From: Gemmatimonadota bacterium
GTDB lineage: Bacteria; Latescibacterota; UBA2968; UBA8231
Length of the DNA stretch: 64,000 bases
Direction: 5' to 3'
NCBI GenBank assembly: GCA_009840005.1
Contig: VXOR01000047.1
Location: 1-64,000 of the forward strand
Positions 31,307 through 40,394 of the stretch are shown in pieces. The notes beneath the pieces are model-generated. The model ran no database searches and was not told the origin of the DNA. It saw nothing but the letters and a program-made list of their open reading frames with translations. Position numbers and translations under genes: made by a program. Every line of letters starts with the position of its first letter. Within the stretch, counting starts at the first letter, position 1.

Positions 31307-34039
31307 GTGCGCTCAGCGGCGCTATTGCTGAACTCGACAAGAATCCGAGTCGGCGTAGGTAGAGAGCGCCGCGAGCGGGGATGGGTCGGCGCTCAACGGC
31401 TAACGGACCCCCTCCGCACGGCACTCGTCTGTTCCGCGTTGACGTTGTCGGCGGTATGTCTGTGCTGGGGACAGGAGGGGTATTCGCTGGATCCAGGCAG
31501 GGTGGTCGTCGATTCCAAGGCGCATTGGGAACGCTGGCACTCCGCTGCCAACACGGTACAGATCAGCGATGAGGGAGTGAAACCCTCCTTCATCCGCAAG
31601 CACACGAGACTGGAAATAGATGGCGAGGAAGTCGTCGTTCCCGGCATCAACGCCGTCCTCAATGCCGCCGAATTCGGCGGCGGTGTGTTGAATGCCGGAT
31701 CCAATCGCTCGAGCGGCATCGACCTCATGGATGGCAGGATGGACACCTTCTGGGAACCGGACCCCTCCGACCTGTTGCAGGACTGGTGGGTGCAGATCGA
31801 TCTGGGGCGGACGGTATCGGCCACCAAGATCGTCCTCAAGTTTGTCGGTGAAGATCTGGGAGACCCTTTTCTACAGTTCAAGGTGACCACTTCACAGGGA
31901 CAGAAAACGCTCGGTCAGCTCCTTTTCCGGACGCGCTTCACCACAGACGCACCGAATAAGAACGAGCGGGTTTTCGAGATCGACCTGACCGGACAGCTAC
32001 CGACGAAGTGGCCCGATGCACTGGGCGACTTCACCGGCGACGTCATCCAATACGTCGGGGTGGGGATCACGGATAGCGACTTCGGCAGGGCAAGGCAGGT
32101 TTCTCAGTCCGAATACGATAGTCTGCCAGCCGACCAACAGGGAGAGATAGACTACTTCCGACGAGAGGCATCGGAAGAGGTGAGGTTGCTGGATGGGAAA
32201 GAGGATTGGGAAGCTCTGGCGGGCACGGAGCGGCAGGGGCCGGTAGTTTACTACCGTCGCGAAATACCCAGGCTGGCCGAGATCGAGGTCTGGACCATCG
32301 GCGACAACATCGGCACGGGCGTACTGGAGCGGGGCGGCAGGGTGACCGCCCGCGAGAATATCAACAAGGGGGCGGCCGTGGTAGATGGGGATCTCTTCGG
32401 CGAGGTCGTGTTCTGGTCTGCCAACGGGAGTTACGATCCCAACAAGTTGCCGATTGCGGATCCGCGGGATGCGGAGCGCTCGATGTTCATAGATCTCGGA
32501 GGCTCCTACTTTGTGGACAATATCAGAATACTCCACGCCCTCCCCAACCCACCTCCGTTCAGAGCCTACCGCATTCAGCTCTCGGACGGCTCCACCAATG
32601 CCGGCGGCGAACTGGCCTGGAAGACAGTGGGGTCGCTCAGCGACATCGTGCGGGGGCAGAATTTCCACGACTTCAAGTTCCCGCTCACCAAAGTCGAGCA
32701 TTTTGCCTTTACCTATAGGCTCCACGACCGCTCCACGTACGAGCCCGGGCAAGGGAGCCACGGGGTGTCGGAGGTCCAGTTTTTCGGGGAAGGGTTCCTG
32801 CCGGAGTCGCAGATCTCGTCTGAGTTCGGAGGGGAGGCCCCGTTCATAGAGGTGGCGCGGACCCCTCAGAACCTCGCTACCATCGAGTGGGAGGCCGACG
32901 TGCCGCCGGGTGCGAATCTAATTTTGCAAACCCGGACCGGCGATACGGTCGAGAGCATAACCCGCTACTACAAGAAGAACGGGGATTTGTTCCCGGGCAC
33001 CGAAGAGGAGGCGGCCAAGGCTTGGGAGACGGACAAGAAGTTCTTCGGGGAAGCTTCGGTGGGCCCGATCATAACCGAGACGCTCCCGGGCGATGACTGG
33101 AGTGGCTGGAGTCAGCCCTACTTCGATTCAGGCGCAAAAATTACCTCGCCCAGTCCCAGACGGTTCGTCGCCATCAGGGCGATTTTCCTGACAGAGGACC
33201 CCAAGGCGGCGGCCACGCTGCGTTCGGTGGCGCTGAACTTCGTGACGCCGGTGGCCGGCGCGGTCGTGGGCGAGGTGCTGCCCTCGCGTCTGGAGGAGAT
33301 CGGCACGAAGCAGCAGCTATCGTATTTCATCCGTTCGACCTTCGAGTCGGGCAGTAGGGGGTTCGACGAGATCCTCATCGAGGCACCCGACGACGTCGGC
33401 ATGAAGCTGAAACAGGTGAATGTAAACGTGACGGGGCAGGACGCCGTGACGTTTACGGCGGAGAGCGAGGGGTTCAAGGTGGTGATGGAGACGGATTCGC
33501 TGTGGGTGCGTCTGCCAGCTGCGATCAAGACGACGAGTGGATCAGCGCTGGTGGAGCTTCAGTTCGAGGCGACCATATTCGGGTTCAACACGTTTTTCAT
33601 CGGCTCCATGGGGCACTCGCAGTTCAAAAACTCGTGGCAACGGGTGGATGACGGCGATGCCAACGGGGTTGTGGACAGCGAGACGACGGTGGTGTTGGCG
33701 CTGGAGCGCGGCCAGTTGCTGGGGGATCTACAGGTCGATCGCGTTTTCACGCCCAATGGCGACGGCGTCAACGACGAGCTGGAGGTCAGTTTTTCGCTGA
33801 TGCGGGTGCTCAGTTCGGCACCGGTCCAAGTAGAAGTGTACGATCTGGCCGGCCGGCCGGTGGCGCGTATAGCCGAGACGACCATAACGGCCGGCCGTCA
33901 TACGGTGACGTGGACGGGCGTCGACCAGTCGGGAGCGATCGTGCCACCGGGGATCTATCTGATGCACATCGACCTAAAAGTGGACTCGACATCCAAAAAG
34001 AAAACCTCGGTCCATCGATTGGTGCGCGTCGCCTACTAG
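31307..34039 (+). CDS. Large secreted protein with discoidin-like domains and FlgD-like C-terminal domain (1)
   Basis: A 910-residue protein starting at GTG 31307, with AAGGAG 6 bases upstream. A hydrophobic signal (ALVCSALTLSAVCLCWGQ) begins about 35 residues in, after an Arg-rich stretch. F5/8-type segments follow: GGGVLNAGSNRSSGIDLMDG and WWVQIDLGRTVSATKIVLKF, and a second one near MFIDLGGSYFVDNIRIL. The last ~100 residues form an FlgD-Ig-like module (VFTPNGDGVNDELEV, VEVYDLAGRPVARIAE, WTGVDQSGAIVPPGIYLMHI). Such C-termini serve as cell-surface sorting domains in FCB bacteria. It is the first of two adjacent similar genes, followed by an outer-membrane candidate and a periplasmic chaperone. 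Confidence 0.8.
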   Translation: MRSAALLLNSTRIRVGVGRERRERGWVGAQRLTDPLRTALVCSALTLSAVCLCWGQEGYSLDPGRVVVDSKAHWERWHSAANTVQISDEGVKPSFIRKHTRLEIDGEEVVVPGINAVLNAAEFGGGVLNAGSNRSSGIDLMDGRMDTFWEPDPSDLLQDWWVQIDLGRTVSATKIVLKFVGEDLGDPFLQFKVTTSQGQKTLGQLLFRTRFTTDAPNKNERVFEIDLTGQLPTKWPDALGDFTGDVIQYVGVGITDSDFGRARQVSQSEYDSLPADQQGEIDYFRREASEEVRLLDGKEDWEALAGTERQGPVVYYRREIPRLAEIEVWTIGDNIGTGVLERGGRVTARENINKGAAVVDGDLFGEVVFWSANGSYDPNKLPIADPRDAERSMFIDLGGSYFVDNIRILHALPNPPPFRAYRIQLSDGSTNAGGELAWKTVGSLSDIVRGQNFHDFKFPLTKVEHFAFTYRLHDRSTYEPGQGSHGVSEVQFFGEGFLPESQISSEFGGEAPFIEVARTPQNLATIEWEADVPPGANLILQTRTGDTVESITRYYKKNGDLFPGTEEEAAKAWETDKKFFGEASVGPIITETLPGDDWSGWSQPYFDSGAKITSPSPRRFVAIRAIFLTEDPKAAATLRSVALNFVTPVAGAVVGEVLPSRLEEIGTKQQLSYFIRSTFESGSRGFDEILIEAPDDVGMKLKQVNVNVTGQDAVTFTAESEGFKVVMETDSLWVRLPAAIKTTSGSALVELQFEATIFGFNTFFIGSMGHSQFKNSWQRVDDGDANGVVDSETTVVLALERGQLLGDLQVDRVFTPNGDGVNDELEVSFSLMRVLSSAPVQVEVYDLAGRPVARIAETTITAGRHTVTWTGVDQSGAIVPPGIYLMHIDLKVDSTSKKKTSVHRLVRVAY

Positions 34040-34077
34040 TCTCCGCGACAGGACACCAAGGAGCCCGTGTTCAGCAA

Positions 34078-35823
34078 GTGATAACTGGAACATCACCTCA
34101 TAGAGCAGTGGCCCTGCCCGTTCTGTCCGTAGCTCTCCTCGGACTTGCGACGGCAGGCAATGGAGAGACGATCGTCTTCGGAGGTGGCACGGGTTCCCGC
34201 TCCTGGGATCAGGCACATTCTGACATAACGGTCATCGATTTCGAAGCCAATCCCGGTTCCATTCAACCTTTACAGAATGATCCTGGAGACAATATCTCCC
34301 TGAAGTTGATCGAAAGGGGGGGGCAAATAACGTCGCCAAATGCGCGCACGGTCCTCGAAGTCACCCAGAGTGAATTCGAGAACTTGTTGGACAATATGGT
34401 GGACGGCAGGAACACGGCCTTCGAAATTAAGATCCCGTCAGCCACAGGGATCATACTGAGATTTGATCTGGGTGAGCGTTTTGGAGTCAACAGGATCAGG
34501 TTTTACCCCCGCGAAGGGTTCGAAGAGTTTTTTCTGAAGGGATACGAGGTGTCGCTGAACGACGGCAGCGAGGAGCAGAAGACCCTCTCCGGTAATCCCG
34601 ATCTCAGGCTCTTCAGGACCGTCGAGCGCAATGACGACCCGGTCGTCGACATAGATGTGCCGCTGCAGTTCGTGCGTTTCATAGAGGTGAAACAGCTCAT
34701 TCGGGGGGAATGGGAGATCGACGAGTTCGAGGTCTTCGGCGAAGGGTTCGCATCGGCTGCTTCGTACACCTCGAAGGTGTTCGATGAAGGTCGGCCCGCC
34801 GTCTTTGGCAGTATAATGTGGGCAAAGAAGACGATAGGAGAGCCTGCCAAGGTATCTGCTACCGTATCCACCCGGAGCGGCGGTACGCCGGACCCGAGCG
34901 ATAGCCTAAAGTGGAGCGGATGGTCTCGTCCCTATCCGGCCGGAGTCCGCACGCAGATCGCATCACCTTCACCCCGCCAGTACTGGCAGTTTCGCGTTCT
35001 GTTTCAGAGCAGCGACATCCTTTCGGCCGCGACGGTCGATTCGATCGCCGTGGAGGTCTCGCCAGCGCTGGCCGATGACGTGGTGGGGGAGGTGTGGCCC
35101 CAAGACGCCGTAATCGGGCAGGCGACCGAGCTGACCTACTGGGTGCGCAGCTACAACAGCAGCGGCTTCGACCGGCTCGACATCGAGACGCCGGCACCAG
35201 TGGAGGTCATCCGATCTGTCCAGATCGACGGGACCGACGTGGCGTGGGACAAGGAGGACATCGAAGAAGAAGACGGCGACATAAGCGGCGTCCGAATCAG
35301 CTTCCCGAGGATCACCGGCGACGACCGACTGCTGCGCGTCGTGTTCGAGAGCATCGCGCTGCACTACAACACCGTCTTCGTCGGCAGGGTCTTCGACACC
35401 CAGAGACCGCAGAACTTGCCGCAGACGCTCGTCCCAGGCGACGTGGGCGATGACCCCGTCGCCGTGGGCGATGACCTGTCGATCACCACCCGGGTCGCCG
35501 ACAACCGCATCTACTTTCTCGAGGCTGCCCCGGCTCCGTTTACGCCCAATGGCGATGACGTCAACGACCAAGCCATCGTCACCTACGATATCGTCAACCT
35601 GATAGGCGGTACTCCGGTGTCGGTACAAATCTACGACCTCGCCGGCCGACTCAGAAGGGTGATTTACTCCGACCTCGACATCAGCGGAAGATATCAGAGA
35701 GTCTGGGACGGCGCGGATGACAACGGACAGATGCTAGCGCCGGGAGTCTATCTCGTGCGCGTGGAAGTCGCTACAGATACAGGTAAGGAGAGCAAGACTG
35801 CGATTGTGCCTTTGGTCTATTGA
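34078..35823 (+). CDS. Secreted protein with discoidin-like domain and FlgD-like C-terminal domain (2)
   Basis: A 581-residue protein. Start GTG 34078 is the only sensible one after the upstream stop, with AAGGAG 13 bases away. The N-terminus (VALPVLSVALLGLATAGNG) is a signal peptide. A discoidin-like domain (ILRFDLGERFGVNRIRFYP) is followed by beta domains and the FlgD-like tail (APFTPNGDDVNDQAIVTYD, VQIYDLAGRLRRVIY, WDGADDNGQMLAPGVYLVRV). Its architecture repeats the second half of the upstream protein (ASPSPRQYWQFRVLFQSSD matches TSPSPRRFVAIRAIFLTED), so the two are paralogues. It ends 55 bp before the next gene, with a hairpin repeat in between. Confidence 0.8.
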   Translation: MITGTSPHRAVALPVLSVALLGLATAGNGETIVFGGGTGSRSWDQAHSDITVIDFEANPGSIQPLQNDPGDNISLKLIERGGQITSPNARTVLEVTQSEFENLLDNMVDGRNTAFEIKIPSATGIILRFDLGERFGVNRIRFYPREGFEEFFLKGYEVSLNDGSEEQKTLSGNPDLRLFRTVERNDDPVVDIDVPLQFVRFIEVKQLIRGEWEIDEFEVFGEGFASAASYTSKVFDEGRPAVFGSIMWAKKTIGEPAKVSATVSTRSGGTPDPSDSLKWSGWSRPYPAGVRTQIASPSPRQYWQFRVLFQSSDILSAATVDSIAVEVSPALADDVVGEVWPQDAVIGQATELTYWVRSYNSSGFDRLDIETPAPVEVIRSVQIDGTDVAWDKEDIEEEDGDISGVRISFPRITGDDRLLRVVFESIALHYNTVFVGRVFDTQRPQNLPQTLVPGDVGDDPVAVGDDLSITTRVADNRIYFLEAAPAPFTPNGDDVNDQAIVTYDIVNLIGGTPVSVQIYDLAGRLRRVIYSDLDISGRYQRVWDGADDNGQMLAPGVYLVRVEVATDTGKESKTAIVPLVY

Positions 35824-35831
35824 TTTTTCGC

Positions 35832-35860
35832 GAGCAGTCCGGCCTCAGCATCGGGGCCGC
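35832..35860 (+). repeat. GTCCG-hairpin element, copy 1
   Basis: GAGCAGTCCG followed by a stem GCCTC/GGGGC with loop AGCATC and then CGCAA. It lies in the leader of the outer-membrane candidate gene. Three related copies occur at 49654-49682, 49694-49719 and 51745-51772; the arms differ but stay complementary. Confidence 0.6.
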
Positions 35861-35878
35861 AAGGTAAGGGGGAGTCAC

Positions 35879-38587
35879 ATGGTGACCGGTCATACAGTCA
35901 GAGGTGCGATGCGCCTAGTCGGTACGCTGGCCACATGGTGCACCATCGTCTCGGCAATAGTGCTGTACAGTACTCGCTCGGAAGCCCAAGGTCCCGATCG
36001 AGATCGGATGACGGGGGTTCGCCGCGGCGGCGAGCTTACGTTTGAACCGACGGGCCCCGGCGTCCTGTTCGGCGCTCTAGACCCGGCGGTCAAGAAGTGG
36101 TACGTCCCACAGGAGCTGTTTCGCGAATATCAGTGGAAGCAGTGGGAGTACAGCAACTACGCGAGAGACCATTACCAGCGCTATGTAACGACCAATCTCG
36201 AGGGGGACTACTTCTACGACATCTACGGTTCGTACATCACCAGTGGATGGCTGATCTACGACTGGAGCCAGACCCAGCCCCAGCAGGGGGGAAGCAACCT
36301 GTTCAAGACCGAGCGGTTCCAACAGTGGTTCAGCAATCTGGTCATAGCCTCCGATCAGAAGGGACAGCACAATCTGGCCATCACCATCGGCGACGAGATC
36401 CGGTCAACCCTGACCCCGATGACCTTCTCCAAGCCGGCGTTCGATGGCATCCAGATCGACTATCAGTCCGACAAGTACGAGGCCACGGCTCTCCTCTCGC
36501 GGATCAGCTCGCCGGGTGCCGCCGGCCCGCGAAGCCCTAGTAACCAGACGACGAGCACGACGACCCTGACCGGCGGACGCGCGACGACCCAAGTTGGAGA
36601 TTATCTCAGACTCGGCGCCAACTACGTGAGCGCCCACAACTCCTCCCAACTCATCGACGCCTTCGAGGGCAGCCCGCGAAGCGGTTCGATCGTCTCCAGT
36701 CAGAACGCGGAGAACATCACCCAAGTCTTCGTGCGCCTGTCGGACGACTCTCCCGAGGACAATGAAGGCGGCACCGCGCTGTTCGCGTGGGACCTGATAA
36801 TAGAGGCCGACGTCGAAACGATCGATGCAGCGGGGGATGTGCGTTTCGACAGGGAGACCGTCCGGGCCAGCGAAGTCGGGCTGATTCCCGCGCCCCAAGG
36901 CGGCTTTCAGATGCTGGGGTTTTGGGAGGCGAACGGCTCCGAGCAGATCGAACTGGTTTACGACTTCTCGGTGGGGACGTACACGGGCCCGGATCCGTCA
37001 GAGATAAGAAAGGTGACATTCGAGCTGGTAGTCGCCAACGACTACAGGATCGAGATAACCTCGGACCGCCAGTTCGACAGGCAGTTGGCCAACGTCTATC
37101 GGCTGGCTGCAAGGGCCAATGAAAACGTCAAGGATGGCTCCAACCTGACCGTCCTGAAGATCCCCTATGGCCTGCCGACGGCCACCGAGATATTCGGATT
37201 TACGCTGGAGGCGACCCGCCTCTGGGGATTCGACTTGTACGGAGAATGGGATCGCAGCGTCAGTTACAGGAAGTACCCCAACAGGGCGCATACCGAGCAC
37301 CTAGGAGCTTCTGACGAAGGCGATGGCTGGATGTTTAATCTGTCAAAGGTCGCCCACCCGTTCTTCTTCTTCAGCGAAGCCTATAGCATGGCCCATAACT
37401 ACAACACCAGTGCCATACTGGCCCGGGGTGAGACCAACATAGACTACTCGGACGAGGGGAGGTTTTTCTACGAGCTCGTCGACGACAACGACGATCAGGA
37501 CCGATTCCCCGACTGGCAGAGGATATTCCAAAACATAGACATTGAGGTGTTTCCCGGGTACGACGAAAACCTCGACTTCATATCCGATTTCAACCAGAAC
37601 GACAGCGAAGACCTGCCCAATCTCGTCCCAGACTACGACGAACCGTTCTTGAGATACGGAACAGACCGGCCGGAGTACCTGTTCGGATTAGACATGAACA
37701 ACAACCTCTGGGTAGATCGGTTCGAAAACGACGATGAGCCGGATTTTCCCTACCCGAGGGACCACCGAGGATACAACATATACGGCGGCATCGACCTGCT
37801 GCCGGGCATCAGGCTGACCGTCGGACGAACGGATGAGAAACTGATTGCCGGCGACGGGGAGAACACGACTAACTACGTGCTCTTCACCCTCGAACGGGAC
37901 TATCCGGGTCTTGGCAGGCTGAAGATCTACGACAACTTCAGAATCGCCAAGGACAACATCGAGAACGATCTTCGCCAGTGGAGCGAGTTCGAGCGGCGGA
38001 ACGTTCCAACCGTCGATCCCTTGGCGGCTCAGGACACATGGATAAACTCCACGTTCCTGAGCTTCAAGTACACCAAGATCAAGGATGTGAATTTCGTGAG
38101 TAAGTTCAAATACGATCGCTGGCACCAGAACGAACGACAGCCCGATCTACGCGAGGACTACACCTTCTTAGGTCTCATCAACAAGGTGGACCTCGAGCGC
38201 AAGGTCGCCTATGTCGATCTCATGCCGAGAATAAAGAACGAGCTCAGGCTGGAGGCTCCGGCGCTCAGGTCTGATCCCAAGCGCAAGGAAAATACGCTGC
38301 AACTCTCCCTGCTGGCGCGATGGCCGGTGTTTTCCTCTTCCTCCATGCAGGCCGGTGTGGAGTACACGATCTTCAACCAGTTGCGCCAATCCGAGACCGC
38401 GGTCAAAGAGGGACTACTCGACGATTTCACCGAAATCGTCGGAGCGATGCAGTTCTCGAACAACACCAGCTACCTCGGTTACCATCTAGTGACGAAGATG
38501 GGTATGAGATTGACCAGAAGATCGATAGATGACAAGACCAAGACGGGCAGAGTGGCCTTTGCCACGGTGTACGCCGGTCTAGAGTAG
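35879..38587 (+). CDS. Large exported, probable outer-membrane beta-barrel protein
   Basis: A 902-residue protein starting at ATG 35879 with AAGGGGGAG upstream. The N-terminus (LATWCTIVSAIVLYSTRSEA) is an export signal. The mature part is rich in aromatic beta-strands and an acidic central stretch (GYDENLDFISDFNQNDSEDL, LDMNNNLWVDRFENDDEPDF) that looks calcium-binding. The last 350 residues alternate strands typical of barrels (GIRLTVGRTDEKLIAGDGEN, FLSFKYTKIKDVNFVSKFKY) and end VAFATVYAGLE. No named family comes to mind. Given its place between FlgD-tailed proteins and a parvulin chaperone, it could be an outer-membrane anchor or translocation pore for them. Confidence 0.6.
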   Translation: MVTGHTVRGAMRLVGTLATWCTIVSAIVLYSTRSEAQGPDRDRMTGVRRGGELTFEPTGPGVLFGALDPAVKKWYVPQELFREYQWKQWEYSNYARDHYQRYVTTNLEGDYFYDIYGSYITSGWLIYDWSQTQPQQGGSNLFKTERFQQWFSNLVIASDQKGQHNLAITIGDEIRSTLTPMTFSKPAFDGIQIDYQSDKYEATALLSRISSPGAAGPRSPSNQTTSTTTLTGGRATTQVGDYLRLGANYVSAHNSSQLIDAFEGSPRSGSIVSSQNAENITQVFVRLSDDSPEDNEGGTALFAWDLIIEADVETIDAAGDVRFDRETVRASEVGLIPAPQGGFQMLGFWEANGSEQIELVYDFSVGTYTGPDPSEIRKVTFELVVANDYRIEITSDRQFDRQLANVYRLAARANENVKDGSNLTVLKIPYGLPTATEIFGFTLEATRLWGFDLYGEWDRSVSYRKYPNRAHTEHLGASDEGDGWMFNLSKVAHPFFFFSEAYSMAHNYNTSAILARGETNIDYSDEGRFFYELVDDNDDQDRFPDWQRIFQNIDIEVFPGYDENLDFISDFNQNDSEDLPNLVPDYDEPFLRYGTDRPEYLFGLDMNNNLWVDRFENDDEPDFPYPRDHRGYNIYGGIDLLPGIRLTVGRTDEKLIAGDGENTTNYVLFTLERDYPGLGRLKIYDNFRIAKDNIENDLRQWSEFERRNVPTVDPLAAQDTWINSTFLSFKYTKIKDVNFVSKFKYDRWHQNERQPDLREDYTFLGLINKVDLERKVAYVDLMPRIKNELRLEAPALRSDPKRKENTLQLSLLARWPVFSSSSMQAGVEYTIFNQLRQSETAVKEGLLDDFTEIVGAMQFSNNTSYLGYHLVTKMGMRLTRRSIDDKTKTGRVAFATVYAGLE

Positions 38588-38618
38588 AGCATAGACCCGA
38601 GCCTGAGTGGAGGTACGG

Positions 38619-40292
38619 ATGCGCGCTTTTTTTCTCTCCTACGGAGTGTCAGTGACGAAAGCGGGGGGCCTAGCGCTCCTTTTAATTGGCGTGGGCTGCG
38701 GACCGCAGGATGAAAATCCCACGGTCGCAAAGGTTGGAGACCGGACGATCACTATACAGGACGTGCGGGATTTCCTCGCCAAACTGCCCGAGCACGCCAA
38801 GGGAGAGGAGGCCGGGAAGGTGCCGTTGAGGGTCCATCTGCAGACCATGATCGACACAGAACTGCTGCTGCTGGAAGCCCGAAGCCAAGGCATCGAGAGG
38901 AGTTCCCCCTACCTGACCAATCTGATCCGGATCAGGAAGGCCAAGCTCGTCGGTGAGTACGAGCGCAGAACAATCGACGCAACGCTAAAAGACGGTGAAG
39001 TAGAAAAGTACATAGACCGAGAGGGGCTCGCCCGCGCCATCAGACTGGGCGAAATCGTGGTCGCCGACCTTGAGACAGCAGAGAAGGCCGCTAGGCAGAT
39101 CGAGGCAGGGGCGAGCTTCGCGGACGTCGCGAGCAAGCTGTCGATGAACGAAGAGACTGCTGCCCAGGGTGGGGACACAGGCCGATTCGCCACTAGGGAC
39201 GACATCATTCCCGGCATCGCCGAGAAGTTGTTCGGGCTCGCGGTAGGCTCGGTGTCGGATCCGGTTCGAATCGGCGACCGATACGTCGTTTTCAAGATCC
39301 TCGATGAAACGACCGCTCAGCTCAATCCGCGACAGCGGCTGAGAATCGCGGAAGAACTTAAACGAAAGAAGCACAAAATCGCGAAGGCCGAGTTGGTGAC
39401 GGAATTGAGGAACAAATACCGCCTCGAGCCGGTCCGAGACGGCATAGCCACTGCCGTCGAGGCGCTGCGCCCCGGTGCGGTGAACATCGGCCACGACCCC
39501 TCTGCGATTGTACTCTACCAGTACGATGGCGGAGAGATCACAGTTGCCGACCTCAAAGGCGCGGCCAAAGGCCGCAAGGGCAATGTCTTGGAGACACTCC
39601 GCGACGCCGAGCAGGTGGTCTCCTTCGCCGAGCAGTACATCGTTCCGGACGTGATGATTCAGGAAGCGGCTGTACGCCAGGGAATCGATCGCGAAGAGAT
39701 GGTGGCCCGATGGCTCAAAGAGCAGGGAAAGCAGTTGCTGGTACGGGTCCTCAGGTCCAAGGTGCTAAAGGAGAGAGTGACTATCGCGGAAGACGACCTG
39801 CGCCAGTACTACGAAGCCAACGCCGAGAGATTCCTGCATCCCAAACAGACTGAAGTGCAGGAGATCCTCGTAAGAACGGAAATAGAAGCACTGCGGTTGA
39901 AAGGGATGATCGAGGACGGCACCGCTTTTGGCGACCTAGCGAAGAGACATTCGATTCGCTCGCTCGCGGTGCGCGATGACGAGGGTCGATTCCACGTACA
40001 CCGTCACGAATCGCCCCAGTTCGGCGGTTTCGTGGAAGCTGCGGTCGAAGCCGAAATCGGCGAGCTTACCGGACCGGTCAAGGTGCAGGAGGGCTACTCC
40101 ATCTTCAAGGTGCTCTCCCGCGAACGCAAGCGCGAGACCTTCGCCGAAGCTGAGATGAGGGTCAGGTCTCAGCTCAGACGCCAGAGATACCGGAACGCGT
40201 TCAACGAGTACATGGAGGAACTGCACAGCCGCTACGAGTCAGAGGTGTCGATCCACGAGGACCGGCTCGAGGCAGCGTTTACCGTGCGGTAG
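38619..40292 (+). CDS. Lipoprotein with two parvulin (PpiC) peptidyl-prolyl isomerase domains
   Basis: A 557-residue periplasmic foldase. Lipobox LLLIGVGC places the acylated Cys near residue 28. A SurA-like N-terminal region (VGDRTITIQDVRDFLAKLPE) precedes the first parvulin domain at about 130-230 (AIRLGEIVVADLETAEKAAR, QGGDTGRFATRDDIIPGIAE). A second SurA-like helical region and parvulin domain follow at about 390-530 (TEVQEILVRTEIEALRLKGM, DEGRFHVHRHESPQFGGFVE). ATG 38619 has GTGGAGG upstream. It sits 31 bp after the outer-membrane candidate, and such pairs commonly assist barrel assembly. Confidence 0.85.
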   Translation: MRAFFLSYGVSVTKAGGLALLLIGVGCGPQDENPTVAKVGDRTITIQDVRDFLAKLPEHAKGEEAGKVPLRVHLQTMIDTELLLLEARSQGIERSSPYLTNLIRIRKAKLVGEYERRTIDATLKDGEVEKYIDREGLARAIRLGEIVVADLETAEKAARQIEAGASFADVASKLSMNEETAAQGGDTGRFATRDDIIPGIAEKLFGLAVGSVSDPVRIGDRYVVFKILDETTAQLNPRQRLRIAEELKRKKHKIAKAELVTELRNKYRLEPVRDGIATAVEALRPGAVNIGHDPSAIVLYQYDGGEITVADLKGAAKGRKGNVLETLRDAEQVVSFAEQYIVPDVMIQEAAVRQGIDREEMVARWLKEQGKQLLVRVLRSKVLKERVTIAEDDLRQYYEANAERFLHPKQTEVQEILVRTEIEALRLKGMIEDGTAFGDLAKRHSIRSLAVRDDEGRFHVHRHESPQFGGFVEAAVEAEIGELTGPVKVQEGYSIFKVLSRERKRETFAEAEMRVRSQLRRQRYRNAFNEYMEELHSRYESEVSIHEDRLEAAFTVR

Positions 40293-40326
40293 GGGTCATC
40301 TGATAGGGACGCCTGTGCACCTGTGT

Positions 40327-40356
40327 GGCCTCAGCCGTCGCCTCCAGGCTGAGGCT
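40327..40356. terminator. Hairpin between convergent genes
   Basis: A perfect stem GCCTCAGCC / GGCTGAGGC with a 10-base loop lies between the parvulin gene (plus) and the GH5 gene (minus). There is no T-run on either side, so it is at best a factor-assisted or bidirectional terminator. Confidence 0.5.
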
Positions 40357-40394
40357 GACCAGATCTGCAATCCGCCTTTTCCGAATGCTGCTAC

